From NCBI GenBank assembly GCA_003566885.1, contig PXBO01000052.1, positions 1 through 64,000 of the forward strand: a DNA stretch of 64,000 nucleotides. Reading direction: 5' to 3'. The notes below the pieces were generated by a model. It saw nothing but the letters and a program-made list of their open reading frames with translations, was not told the origin of the DNA and ran no database searches. This document shows, piece after piece, positions 27,435-36,600 of this stretch (the first letter of the stretch is position 1; every line of letters begins with the position of its first letter). The DNA is from Opitutia bacterium. Its GTDB lineage: Bacteria > Verrucomicrobiota > Verrucomicrobiia > Opitutales > T3Sed10-336. The translations under genes and the position numbers were made by a program.

Positions 27435-27713
27435 CTAAACCCGCACCGAAGTTTCATTGGAAACTGGCCGTAGAATGTTGGGGATCGTTTCGCCTTCCGC
27501 GGGAAGTCCGTCCGGTCCGAGATTAATCTCCGGCGGTCGATAATCCCCATCTATGACATAAATGAGCGTTGATTGGCCGATCTGCCGAATGTTCATCGAA
27601 TCAACCGATCCGACGTGCCCGCCAATGCGGACCTCCATTAGTCCCTTATTACTGAAATCTCTCGCAAAACGCACGGGATCTACCTGGACGGCAATTCCGC
27701 ATTGGCGGGCCAC
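27435..27713 (-). CDS. Small hypothetical protein, uncertain
   Basis: A 92-residue frame starts with GTG ten bases after the helicase stop and ends 30 bases before the galactosidase frame. The sequence looks protein-like (MEVRIGGHVGSVDSMNIRQ, then STLIYVIDGDYRPPEINLG) and beta-rich. I do not recognise it, and there is no ribosome site. It fills an otherwise unexplained 318-base gap. It may be a small operon member, the tail of a decayed gene, or chance. Confidence 0.35.
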   Translation of the reverse strand: MARQCGIAVQVDPVRFARDFSNKGLMEVRIGGHVGSVDSMNIRQIGQSTLIYVIDGDYRPPEINLGPDGLPAEGETIPNILRPVSNETSVRV

Positions 27714-27723
27714 TCTGGTTGGC

Positions 27724-30291
27724 TCACCCCATCGTTTCGGTTACCGGTCCGGCGGCCAGCAAGCGCAGGGGGATTTCACCCCGGTCGCGGGCCTCCGATA
27801 AATCGACTTCGAAGAGGAGGGACCAGTCGTTCAGGTCCCGGGTGTCAACCAGGATTTGTTGCAAGACCCAGCGGCGGGGTTCTTCCCGGATAAAGGTGTT
27901 TTTGCTGTTGCGCGCCTCGGGGTCGAGGCGGATTCGTTCGTGCTCCTCGAAGTAGGGTGCGAAGAGCCGATCCAGTCGTAGCGGGGTCCAGGGTTCGCCG
28001 TCGATGTCGTCGGGCGACAACAGGCCGCTCACGGCCTCCTCCCAGTGGCCCGCCGCCACCGCGCGGACCCGGTCGAACACCGCGTTGCGCACCAGGGCGC
28101 CGAATTGGCGGCGGTCGCGGGTGATGTCGCGGGGACCGGTGAAGCCGGGGACGGATTGATTCGCGGTCGCCTCTTCGGGGGGACGGTATTCCGGGTCGCG
28201 GAGGCGTTCCCATTCTTCCAGCAGGCTGGAATCGATGCCCCGGATCAACTCGCCCAGATACGTTTCCATTTCCAGGATGGATTCCGTCTTGGCGGTGTCC
28301 GGCACGGTCTGGACGAGGGTCTTGTAGACTCCGGAAAGGTGTCGCAGGAGAATTCCTTCCGACCTTTGCAGGTCGTAGTCTTTGACGTAGTCGGCAAAGG
28401 ACATCCAGCGTTCGAACATTTCACGGGCGATCGACTTGGGCTGGATGTTGGTCTCGCCGACCCAGGGGTGTTTGTCGGCGAAGGCGTTGAAGGATTCGTA
28501 GATAAACTCCCGGCGGGGCTTGGGGTATTCCACGTGGTCGAGTTCCGCCATGCGGCGGTCGTACTCCACGCCTTCGGCTTTTAACTGGGCCACTTTTTCG
28601 GTTTTGGCCCGGGCGAGTTGACGCCGTAGAATCACCTCGGGGTTTTCCACGATCGATTCCACCAGGGTCAGGACATCCAGCGCGTGATCGGGATGGTCCG
28701 GGTCGAGGAGGGGAAGGGTGTCGATCAGGTAAAGGGAGAGGGTTTGGTGGAGGGAGAAGTTCTCCTGCAGATCCACGTTCACCCTGAGGCCTCCCTTGGT
28801 TTGCCCGGGTGCTGGAGGCAGGATCTCCACGATGCCCCGCTCCAGCAGGGAACGAAACAGTTGCCAGGCCGTCCGCAGGTGACGCTGTTTGGCGCCCGGC
28901 GGTTCGTGGCTGTCGCGGATCAATTGTCGCATCGCCCGGCAGCCGTCGCCCGGCCGACCCAGCACCTGGAGCAGGAGGCCGTGATTGATCTCAAAACTCG
29001 AATTCAACGTTTCCGGCGACGATTCCCTCAACCGGCGGAAGGTGTTGGCGTCCCAGGTGATAAAGCCTTTGGGCGGGGTGCGCTTGACCTGCTTTCGTTT
29101 TTTTCCGGAGCCGGCGGTCGCTTTCTCCTCCAGTATCCGGTTTTCAATGACGTGAGCCGGCGCCTGGGCGACCACCCAGCCCCGGTCGTCGAACCCCTTG
29201 CGTCCGGCGCGGCCGCAGACCTGCTGGAAGTCGCGCACGCTCAAGATCCGGTTCTTTTCGCCGTCGTACTTGCTGAGTTGAGTCAACAACACGGTGCGGA
29301 TCGGGACGTTGATCCCGACCCCCAGGGTGTCGGTCCCGCAAATCAGTTTCAACAAACCCTGTTGAGCCAGTTTCTCCACCAGCACCCGGTACTTGGGAAG
29401 GAGACCGGCATGGTGCAGGCCGATCCCCTGTCGCAGAATCCGTTTCATTTCCTGACCGTAGGGACTGCTGAAACGGAAATCATCCAGTTCCCGGGAAATC
29501 ATTTCCCGGTCGTCGCGCGAACAAACGCCCAGACTGGTGAAGCTCTGCGCGTTTTCCGCCGCTTCCCGCTGGGTGAAGTGCACCACGTAAACGGGGGTTT
29601 TTTTGGTGGCGACCAGTTCCTCGATGGTTTGAGTGAGCGGGGTCTCCGCGTAGGAGAACTCAAGCGGCACCGGACGTTCCGAGGAGGTCACCACCGCCGT
29701 TGGGTGACCGTTGAGTGCGGTCAAACGGTCGGCGAACTGGTCGAGGTTGCCCATGGTGGCCGACATCAGGAGAAACCGCGCCTGCGGGAGAGTAAGCAGA
29801 GGAATCTGCCAGGAGACGCCCCGGTCGCGGTCGGAGTAATAATGAAACTCATCCTGAATGACGTCGTGCACCGCCGCCTTATCCCCTTCCGCGCACCCCA
29901 TATTGGCCAGAATTTCGGCCGTACAACACAGGATGGGCGCCCGGCGGTTGACGGTGGCGTCGCCAGTCATCATTCCAACCATCTCGGGTCCGAAGTCGCG
30001 GCACAGCGCCAGGAACTTCTCATTGACCAGCGCCTTGATGGGGCAGGTATAAACCGACCGCCGTCCCAGCGCTGCCGACTTGAAATGCATCGCCAAGGCC
30101 ACCAGGGATTTCCCCGAACCGGTGGGAGTATTGAGGATCACGTTCTGGTCCGCGAAGACCGCCAGAATCGCCTCCTCCTGGGCCGGGTAGAGTTCGATCC
30201 CGGCAGTGTTCACATACCCCAGAAAACGATCGAGCAGCTCATCCGGGCTGAAACGTTCTCCCGGCGACGGCATTGATAAAGCGGAAACCAT
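27724..30291 (-). CDS. DUF3516-type DEAD/DEAH superfamily 2 helicase
   Basis: The start at 30291 gives 855 residues. The helicase core has motif [14 protein letters not shown], Ia [10 protein letters not shown], a DEFH Walker B box ([13 protein letters not shown]) and motif [12 protein letters not shown]. In domain 2 are [33 protein letters not shown] and the VI motif [14 protein letters not shown]. The Ski2/Mtr4-like core followed by a 380-residue C-terminal region fits the DUF3516 helicases best known from Actinobacteria, where the substrate (probably RNA) is unproven. The open frame extends 86 codons upstream through repeat-like DNA; this extension looks non-coding. An alternative ATG is at 30273. 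Confidence 0.88.
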   Translation of the reverse strand: MVSALSMPSPGERFSPDELLDRFLGYVNTAGIELYPAQEEAILAVFADQNVILNTPTGSGKSLVALAMHFKSAALGRRSVYTCPIKALVNEKFLALCRDFGPEMVGMMTGDATVNRRAPILCCTAEILANMGCAEGDKAAVHDVIQDEFHYYSDRDRGVSWQIPLLTLPQARFLLMSATMGNLDQFADRLTALNGHPTAVVTSSERPVPLEFSYAETPLTQTIEELVATKKTPVYVVHFTQREAAENAQSFTSLGVCSRDDREMISRELDDFRFSSPYGQEMKRILRQGIGLHHAGLLPKYRVLVEKLAQQGLLKLICGTDTLGVGINVPIRTVLLTQLSKYDGEKNRILSVRDFQQVCGRAGRKGFDDRGWVVAQAPAHVIENRILEEKATAGSGKKRKQVKRTPPKGFITWDANTFRRLRESSPETLNSSFEINHGLLLQVLGRPGDGCRAMRQLIRDSHEPPGAKQRHLRTAWQLFRSLLERGIVEILPPAPGQTKGGLRVNVDLQENFSLHQTLSLYLIDTLPLLDPDHPDHALDVLTLVESIVENPEVILRRQLARAKTEKVAQLKAEGVEYDRRMAELDHVEYPKPRREFIYESFNAFADKHPWVGETNIQPKSIAREMFERWMSFADYVKDYDLQRSEGILLRHLSGVYKTLVQTVPDTAKTESILEMETYLGELIRGIDSSLLEEWERLRDPEYRPPEEATANQSVPGFTGPRDITRDRRQFGALVRNAVFDRVRAVAAGHWEEAVSGLLSPDDIDGEPWTPLRLDRLFAPYFEEHERIRLDPEARNSKNTFIREEPRRWVLQQILVDTRDLNDWSLLFEVDLSEARDRGEIPLRLLAAGPVTETMG

Positions 30292-30595
30292 TACCGAGGG
30301 AATACCGGCTATCCGGGCCAAAAGGCAATGCCCGTCCGCAACCGCTCCACCCCTGCCGGTGAAGACCCTGCTCTTTAAACTAAACGACACTCGCCTTAGC
30401 GACGCCTGCCAAGGCGTCGACCCGGTGGTACCCCATAAACCCGAAGATTCTTTTTTCCCGACCTCTGAAACGCTGGGGCTGCCGCTTTCCGCGCCGGATC
30501 CATCCAAACTCGCTGGGCTATCCAGCGGACCGCTTAGATCCACATCCACTTCTGGTGCGGAATCGAGCTCATCGGCTTGAGTGGTTGCAAAAAAA

Positions 30596-30679
30596 ATCCT
30601 GTCTATCGTGTCAATCCTGTCAAAAAAAGAGGTGTAGAATGAAGTAGGATTTGGACAGGATGAACAGGATTTACAGGAT
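30596..30679. repeat. Inverted clusters of 9-base ATCCTGTCA / ACAGGATTT repeats
   Basis: The left cluster is three units (ATCCTGTCT, ATCGTGTCA, ATCCTGTCA; 30596-30622). The right cluster has four reverse-oriented units (TAGGATTTG, GACAGGATG, AACAGGATT, TACAGGATG; about 30645-30680). Together they can fold back on each other around a 25-base spacer. Placement beside a RAYT remnant fits a REP-like element. Confidence 0.6.
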
Positions 30680-30865
30680 GGAAATTGAGGCTTTAACCGA
30701 GGCGCTTTCGGGTAAAGGTCGCTCTTCCCGGGCCCGTGCCATCGTCTTCCGGGTCCGCTTGCAGACGGTCCCTGTGAGGCGGGAGATTGGTGCAGATCGA
30801 AAGGGTCGATTCAACCTGATCGGTTTGCCGGTAGCGTTCGTCAAACCAGTGGGATCGTGTGGAAT

Positions 30866-30985
30866 ATGGCACGTCCGTGTCGGTTGGTACCGCGCGAAGC
30901 GACATCTGCCATATCCTGGAGCGATTTATCACGTGACCGGCCGAATGGTTGGAAGCTGGGGGGATAGGGCACGAGACTTTAGTGG
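30866..30985 (+). pseudogene. REP-associated tyrosine transposase (RAYT, IS200-like) N-terminal remnant
   Basis: RAYT proteins typically begin MARPLRIEYPGAIYHV. Here ATGGCACGTCCG (30866, M-A-R-P) is followed after about 34 extra bases, in another frame, by YPGAIYHVTGRMVGSWGDRARDF (30912-30980). The catalytic HUH and Tyr regions are gone, and the sequence ends before the antitoxin promoter. This is a decayed copy with an internal insertion or frameshift, beside REP-like repeats. Confidence 0.55.
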
Positions 30986-31010
30986 CTTGCCGGGATGGGT
31001 CGAGTATCGC

Positions 31011-31046
31011 TTGACAAAATTCAAAAATTCATCTAATTTGGATGAA
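31011..31046 (+). promoter_or_regulatory. Promoter and palindromic operator of the toxin-antitoxin operon
   Basis: TTGACA (31011-31016), a perfect -35, is spaced 17 bases from TAATTT (31034-31039). An inverted repeat, TTCATC-7-GATGAA (31028-31046), straddles the -10 and ends at the base before the antitoxin ATG. Transcription would begin at or next to the start codon, so the mRNA may be leaderless. Autorepression by the antitoxin through this palindrome fits Phd/YefM systems. Confidence 0.6.
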
Positions 31047-31295
31047 ATGAAAACCGTATCGGCTAACCGCGCGAAACAGACGCTGGGTCAGGTGCTCGAT
31101 GCGGCGCAACGGGAGCCGGTGATGATTCAACGACACAACCGGCCGGCTGCCGTGGTTTTGTCGCCGCACGAATATGAACGGTTGCGCGGACTCAACGTGA
31201 ACGAGTTCTCCGCGTTTTGCGACCGCATCGGCAGGCGGGCGGCGGAGCGGGGCCTGACCGGGGAGAAGCTGGACGCGATGGTGGCTGAAGAATGA
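31047..31295 (+). CDS. Phd/YefM-family antitoxin
   Basis: The 82-residue protein begins MKTVSANRAKQTLGQVLDAA and continues EPVMIQRHNRPAAVVLSPHEYERL, the compact DNA-binding domain of Phd/YefM antitoxins (residues 1-48). The C-terminal 34 residues would wrap around and neutralise the toxin. An upstream frame open from 30651 is not part of the gene, because the family N-terminus is at 31047. The stop overlaps the toxin start (ATGA). The palindrome just upstream is the likely operator. Confidence 0.85.
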   Translation: MKTVSANRAKQTLGQVLDAAQREPVMIQRHNRPAAVVLSPHEYERLRGLNVNEFSAFCDRIGRRAAERGLTGEKLDAMVAEE

Positions 31296-31711
31296 GTTGG
31301 TCGAGACGTTGGGTCGTCGATACGAACCTGCTCATCAGTCGGCTGCTATTGCCGGACTCCGTTCCGGCCAAAGCCGTCCAATCCGCTATGGAAGCGGGAG
31401 AGTTGTTGGTGTCGGATGCAACGTTGGAGGAGCTCGCCAATGTGGTCTCACGACCCAAATTCGACAAGTATCTCACCTTTGCCGAGCGGCGGGAGTTCTT
31501 TGAGTTACTTGCCCGTGTGGCGGTTCGGGTGGAGATTCTCCGTCCCGTGAAAGCGTGTCGCGATCCCAAAGACGATAAATTCCTGGAAGTCGCCGTCAAC
31601 GGGTCGGCACTTGCGATCGTGACCGGCGACGCCAACCTGCTGGCCTTGCATCCTTTCATGGGGGTTTCGATTCTGGCGCCCGGAAGATTTCTTGAAAGCC
31701 CGCCCGAATAG
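31292..31711 (+). CDS. PIN-domain toxin
   Basis: The protein has 139 residues with the PIN nuclease fold of the COG1569 toxin type. The acidic site is visible: Asp in RRWVVDTNLLISRLL (about residue 10), Glu in SDATLEELANVVSR (about 47), Asp in CRDPKDDKFLEVAV (about 94) and Asp in AIVTGDANLLAL (about 112). PIN toxins cut RNA, often tRNA or rRNA, when the antitoxin is lost. The pair is complete and coupled, so it is probably functional. It sits between a RAYT remnant and a family-2 element, in a stretch used for insertions. Confidence 0.87.
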   Translation: MSWSRRWVVDTNLLISRLLLPDSVPAKAVQSAMEAGELLVSDATLEELANVVSRPKFDKYLTFAERREFFELLARVAVRVEILRPVKACRDPKDDKFLEVAVNGSALAIVTGDANLLALHPFMGVSILAPGRFLESPPE

Positions 31712-31722
31712 GCGGCCGGTAT

Positions 31723-31877
31723 AGGCTAATGAGAATGGCACTCGGATAAGGTGGTTTTCCGTAGCGAATCTTTGGCTCAAGAGTCGAAACGAGAGGCGTC
31801 CGGGGCGCGCCAGGTCGACACCTTTGCAGGCGTCGCTACGAAGAGTGCCCTTAACCGAGTAGCATTCAGGCTAATGA
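31723..31877. repeat. Family-2 MITE-like element with inverted ends and 10-bp direct flanks
   Basis: The left end GAATGGCACTCGGATAAGG (31733-31751) and the right end, read in reverse, GAATGCTACTCGGTTAAGG (31849-31867) match at 16 of 19 bases. The 135-bp interior has no frame. Immediately outside both ends is the identical 10-mer AGGCTAATGA (31723-31732 and 31868-31877), which looks like a target-site duplication. Because similar GGCTAA follows the right end elsewhere, part of it may belong to the element or its target motif. Confidence 0.65.
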
Positions 31878-31948
31878 TATTAGGACGGATTTAGAATCGC
31901 GCAAAATTCCATCTCAATTCAGATTTACCCGGTAAGCGAACTGTCTTA

Positions 31949-32854
31949 ATGAGCGTGCCTATGAAGACTGAAACAACAAGTGGGGAACGAAGAGGCTTGA
32001 AAGGGCCGGATTTTCTCGTGGTAGGCGCGCAGCGCTCGGGAACCAGTTGGCTTTATCATGTCTTGAGTCGTCATCCGGCCCTTTGGCTTCCGCCGATCAA
32101 GGAGCTGCATTATTTCGACGATCCCTCGCGCAGCCGATATCGGAAACACCTCAAGGTTCGTTGGCGTGAGATCCTCAAGTTCCGGCGTCGTCCGTCGAGT
32201 TGGGACCTCCGTTACTTTCTGGGTAAACCCGATGATGACTGGTACTGCCGATTGTTTTCGGGCGGCCGTCGCCGGGGGTTGGTGACCGGTGAGGTGACCC
32301 CGGCTTATGCGACTCTCGATGTCTCCACGTTGGAAAGAATCAAGGCTTTGAATCCGGCGGTAAAACTGATCTTTGTGATGCGCGATCCGGTATTGCGGGC
32401 GTGGTCGGCGGCGGTAAATCACCATCGCAAGTTTGCTGATGACGACCTGCCAGACGTGGATGCCGCCTTGGAACGTTCCCGCCAGGCGAGTTTTCAGGCG
32501 CGTTCAAATTACCTCGAAACCATACAGCGCCTGGAGTCCGTTTTTTCGTCGGGGCAAATTTTCTACGGTTTTTTCGACGATCTTGCCGATCGCCCGGAAA
32601 CGTTCGTTGAAAGCATACTTGAGTTTCTGACCGTCCCCGCAGGTGAAATCCGCCCGCTGCTTCCGGTGTCTCCTCGCAATTCCGCCGCGGGCGGCCGCCG
32701 CCCGCCCGCGGAGTTCGAGCGGGAATTGGCCGGCCGATTTTTGCCGTGGGTCGAAAAGCTGTGCGAACGTTTCGAAGGCCCTCCCCTTGAATGGCGCGAA
32801 CGCTATAAAAATCTCGTCGAGGCGAGAGAAGGTACGACCCAAAGAAATCGGTAA
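31949..32854 (+). CDS. Sulfotransferase family protein
   Basis: The protein has 301 residues. The PAPS-binding elements are clear: the 5'-phosphosulfate loop FLVVGAQRSGTSWLYHVL (about residues 22-39) and the 3'-phosphate motif LIFVMRDPVLRAWSAAVNHHR (about 132-152; shown for its R and S). KELHYFDDPS follows the first loop, as in heparan-sulfate and related Sulfotransfer_1 enzymes. It would move sulfate from PAPS onto a sugar or lipid hydroxyl. The acceptor is unknown; no surface-polysaccharide genes lie next to it. It stands alone after the family-2 element. Confidence 0.88.
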   Translation: MSVPMKTETTSGERRGLKGPDFLVVGAQRSGTSWLYHVLSRHPALWLPPIKELHYFDDPSRSRYRKHLKVRWREILKFRRRPSSWDLRYFLGKPDDDWYCRLFSGGRRRGLVTGEVTPAYATLDVSTLERIKALNPAVKLIFVMRDPVLRAWSAAVNHHRKFADDDLPDVDAALERSRQASFQARSNYLETIQRLESVFSSGQIFYGFFDDLADRPETFVESILEFLTVPAGEIRPLLPVSPRNSAAGGRRPPAEFERELAGRFLPWVEKLCERFEGPPLEWRERYKNLVEAREGTTQRNR

Positions 32855-33162
32855 CGGTTTATCCATGTATCGTATCGGCCGAAGAGGCATCCTTCAATCC
32901 GGACTTCCTAAGCAACCACTTCCGCAAGATCGTCGAGAAAAGCGGCGCCTCGCTGTTTTCTTTTGTACCTTTCGGTAAAGCAATGAGGACTCACGCGACC
33001 CTAATACCCAACGAAGTATTGGATTGGCTTTTATCAGGTGCCCTATCATCTCATTTTTTCCGAACACCGATCAACACCGATTCGTTCATCCGGCCAAACT
33101 TCCCTTCGTGTTCTTGTAGCGCCTTTGTGAGAAAATCAGACCGTATGGGTCGCATACCTTGA
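32821..33162 (+). pseudogene. Possible C-terminal coding remnant, unidentified
   Basis: A frame different from the sulfotransferase is open for about 113 codons with no usable start and reads convincingly as protein: EEASFNPDFLSNHFRKIVEK, then SGASLFSFVPFGKAMRTHA and PNEVLDWLLSGA. After about 33060 it degrades. I do not recognise the family. It may be the tail of a gene whose front was lost, perhaps by a recombination that placed it after the sulfotransferase. Confidence 0.35.
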
Positions 33163-33597
33163 CCCTCGCTTCATCTGGAGGGCTCGGTTCCACCTGCTCC
33201 GGCGAATCAAGAATGGCGAACGACACCTGCGTCCGGGACCAACGGCAATGGCGGAGCATTGCCCTCCAGAATACAGTCCGTGGCGGGCCATGCTCCCGCA
33301 TGGCCGTCGATCCGGGATCGCGGGCATCCAGCCCGCACCGGCGGCGCGGGAGCGCCGCCCTCCAGGGCGCCGAATCGCAATCTCGATCCGGTTACATCAA
33401 ACGATGAACCGCCTTAACCGAGTGTAATTCGGCTTAGGGCGGGAATTTCCGGGGTTGTCAGGTGGGGATGACATTCTTTTGACATGGAATTGACGGATGG
33501 CTGACAACGGGTGGCGTGGGAGAGGTATGCTGAGTTCGCATTGGACAGTTGCTGAGTTGGCCTGAATAATGGGCGAATAACCCAGGATGGGAGGGAT
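33163..33597. other. Gap with GC hairpins and a solo family-2 end
   Basis: No gene is seen. Contents: GGGATCGCGGGCATCCAGCC and GGCGGCGCGGGAGCGCCGCC hairpins (33308-33360), and a single family-2 terminus, CCTTAACCGAGTGTAATTC (near 33411-33429), followed by GGCTTAG. The last 100 bases lead into the macroglobulin gene and contain GGGAGGG before its start. Confidence 0.5.
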
Positions 33598-33600
33598 GTG

Positions 33601-36600
33601 ATGAATCAGAATTTTTTGACGGTACTGCTTTGGATCGGGTGGGCTTGTTTTGCCGGTGTTGCGGCTCGGGGTGATACCTGGGAAAAGGTGAATGAGGCGT
33701 TGGCCGCGGGCCTTCCGCGTACGGCGTTGGAACACTTGGAGCCGATTATCGCGTCCGCCCTGGAGGAGGGCGATTATGCGGAAGCGGTCAGGGCGGTGGG
33801 CACGGCGGTGGCGCTGGAGGGACGGGTGCAGGGGCGCAGTCCGGAGGAGCGAATCGTGCGGCTGGAGGCGCGCATGGAGGATCTGCCCGGGGAGATGCAC
33901 CCGTTGCTGAACGCCATCCTGGGGCATTGGTACTGGGATTATTTCCAGCAGAATCGTTGGCGGTTTATGCAGCGCACCCCCACGGCCGAGCCGCCGGGGG
34001 AGGATTTCACCACGTGGGACCTGCCGCGGATTCTGGGCGAAATCGATCGTCGGTTTTCAGCGGCGCTGGAAGACCGCGATCGTCTAAGGTCGATCCCGGT
34101 GGGCGATTTCGATGCCGTGCTGGAAAAGGGGACCGTGCCGGACGACTACCGGCCCACGTTGTATGACTTTCTCGTCCACGAGGCGCTGTCCTTTTACGCC
34201 GCCGGGGAGCAGGGCGTCCTGCAGGCGGAGTATGCCTTTGTCCTGACGGCGGACAGTCCCGTGTTCGACCCGCTCGACGTGTTCCTGGACTGGGAGCCGG
34301 AAACGGCGGACAGCGATTCGCCGACCTACAAAGCGATACGCCTTTACCAGGAATTGCTCGCGTTTCACCTGGACGAGGGCAACCGAGACGCACTTCTCGA
34401 CGCGGACCTCGGGCGTTTTCGTTTCGGGTACAACACGGCAGTTGGTCCGGAGACGGATGCGCGTTATGGCGCTGCGCTCGAGCGATTTGCCGACGAGAAT
34501 GCGGACCACGAAATCTCCGCCCGCGCGTTATTTTACCGAGCCAACTTGTTCCGGATGTTGGACGACCCGGCTGAGGCTCACCGTCTGGCCAGTCGCGGGG
34601 CGCAGGCTTTCCCGGAGAGTGTGGGGGGCGCCTGGTGCGCCAACCTGGTGGCGGAGATCGAGATGAAATCGGCTTCGCTCGTGACGGAGCGGGTCTGGAA
34701 TCGACCCTGGCCGGACATCCGCGTCACTTACCGGAATGTGGACCAGGTCTATTTCCGGGCGGTCCCGTACGACTTCGCAAACCTGATACAGAATCCATTA
34801 CACCACGACAGGGACGCGTTTTTGTCCCGGCTGATTTCAAGGGAACCGGCGAAAGCCTGGCGGGAAGCGCTTCCGCCGACCGAAGATTACCGCGAGCGGA
34901 CGGAACACCTGCCGGCGCCGGAGGATTTGGAGCCTGGTTTTTATATCCTGCTGGCGAGCCACGATCCGGAGTTCGGCACGGGGGACAATCAGATTACCTT
35001 TGTGCCGGTCTGGGTGAGCGACCTGGCGGTGGTCACGCGGCACACGGTGTCGCGGAACCAGGTGGAAGGATTTGTCGTCGAGGCGAGGAACGGCGATCCG
35101 GTGGCCGGCGCCACCGTCCGCGCGGTGTACCTGAGACAGCGTCAGTTGCGCTGGGGCGATCCGGTGGAGACGGACCGGTCGGGGAGGTTTTCGCTGCGGC
35201 CGGAAACCGGCGGGCATTTTTTTGTGGTCGAGCACGGCGGCCAACGGTTGGCTACCGATCAGGAGTATTGGTATTCCCAGCAGCCCTGGGTTCCCGAGGC
35301 GGAAAGCACCGTCTTTTTTACCGACCGCGCGCTTTTTCGTCCGGGCCAGACCATCCAGTACAAGGGCATCAGCCTGCGCCGGGATACCGCCGCCAACGAT
35401 TACCGGACGCTGGACGGACGAAACGTGACGGTGGCATTGATTGATCCCAACGGCCGCGAGGTGGCGCGCCGTTCTCACCGCACCAACGATTACGGCTCGT
35501 TCAGCGGGAGTTTTCCGGCGCCTGATGGCGGCCTGACCGGAGCCCTGGCCCTGAGGGTGGTGGACGGTCCCCGGGGCGAGACGTCGGTGCGGGTGGAGGA
35601 GTATAAGCGTCCGAGGTTTCGGGTGGAACTCGAAGCCCCCGAGGAAGCGCCGCGGCTGGACGATGTGGTGACTCTCGGCGGCCGTGCTTCCGCGTACACG
35701 GGGGCCGCGGTCGGTGATGCCGTGATCCGCTGGCGGGTGGAACGCGAGGTCCGGTTTCCGCCCTGGTGTTGGTGGGGACCGTGGCGCTGGGGGCCGGGAG
35801 GCGGCGAAAGCCAGGCCATTGCGCACGGCGCCGCGCGTACCGGTCCCGACGGACGGTTCGAAGTGACCTTCTCCGCGCGACCGGATCCAAGCGTGCCGGC
35901 GTCCGACGAGCCGACGTTTTGGTTCCGGGTTCATGTCGATATCACCGACGCGGCCGGGGAAACGCGGTCGGCCACGCGCAGCGTGCCCGCGGGGTACACC
36001 GCACTGAAGGCCACCTTGATGGCCGAGGATTGGCAAACGCCGGAGGAGCCGGTTGTTTTGACGGTGACCACTGCGTCGCTGGAGGATGCACCCCAACCGG
36101 CAGCGGGCACGGTTTCGGTGTATGCCTTGCGCCAGCCGGAACGTCCGGCCCGGCGGGAACTCGATCCGGTTCGCCCTTTGCGACGGCCGGCGCCGAACGG
36201 GGAGGGTCCCGCCTATGACGCGGCCAACCCGGACACCTGGGAGAACGCGGAACGGGTGGTGGAAATGGCGTTTCGCACCGGTCCGGCCGGGGCGGAAAAA
36301 CTTGAGTTTAATCTTCCCGCCGGGATTTACCGGGCGTCTCTGGAGACGACGGACCGCTTTGGCAATCCCGTGACCGCCCGCCGGACGATCCTGGTGGCCG
36401 ATCCCGACGCGGAGACTTTCCCGGTGGCGTTGGCCAGCCATTTCGCGGCGCCGCAATGGTCGCTGGAACCGGGCGAAACCTTCCAGGCCCTCTGGGCGAC
36501 CGGTTACGAGTCCGGGCGAGCGTTGGTTGAGGTGGAGCATAATGGGGAACGGTTGCAGCGGTACTGGAGCGACCCGGAGCGGACCCAGACGCTTATCGAG

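Larger units (their letters stand above)
30292..31010. other. Repeat-rich gap upstream of the toxin-antitoxin pair
   Basis: No intact gene. From left to right it holds a GC-rich stretch with hairpin GCGACGCCTGCCAAGGCGTCG (near 30400), an inverted set of 9-base repeats (30596-30679), and a broken REP-associated transposase start (30866-30985). The promoter of the antitoxin follows at 31011. Confidence 0.55.

Noticed and set aside
28684-30276. 530-codon rightward frame inside the helicase
   Set aside because: Shadow of the helicase, which has every SF2 motif on the other strand.
30292-30549. N-terminal 86-codon extension of the helicase
   Set aside because: Encodes Ser/Gly-rich sequence through hairpin repeat DNA, with no ribosome site. 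Helicase similarity begins after 30291.
30651-31046. N-terminal extension of the antitoxin frame
   Set aside because: Runs over REP-like repeats and the RAYT remnant. Phd/YefM homology begins at 31047, with a promoter immediately upstream.
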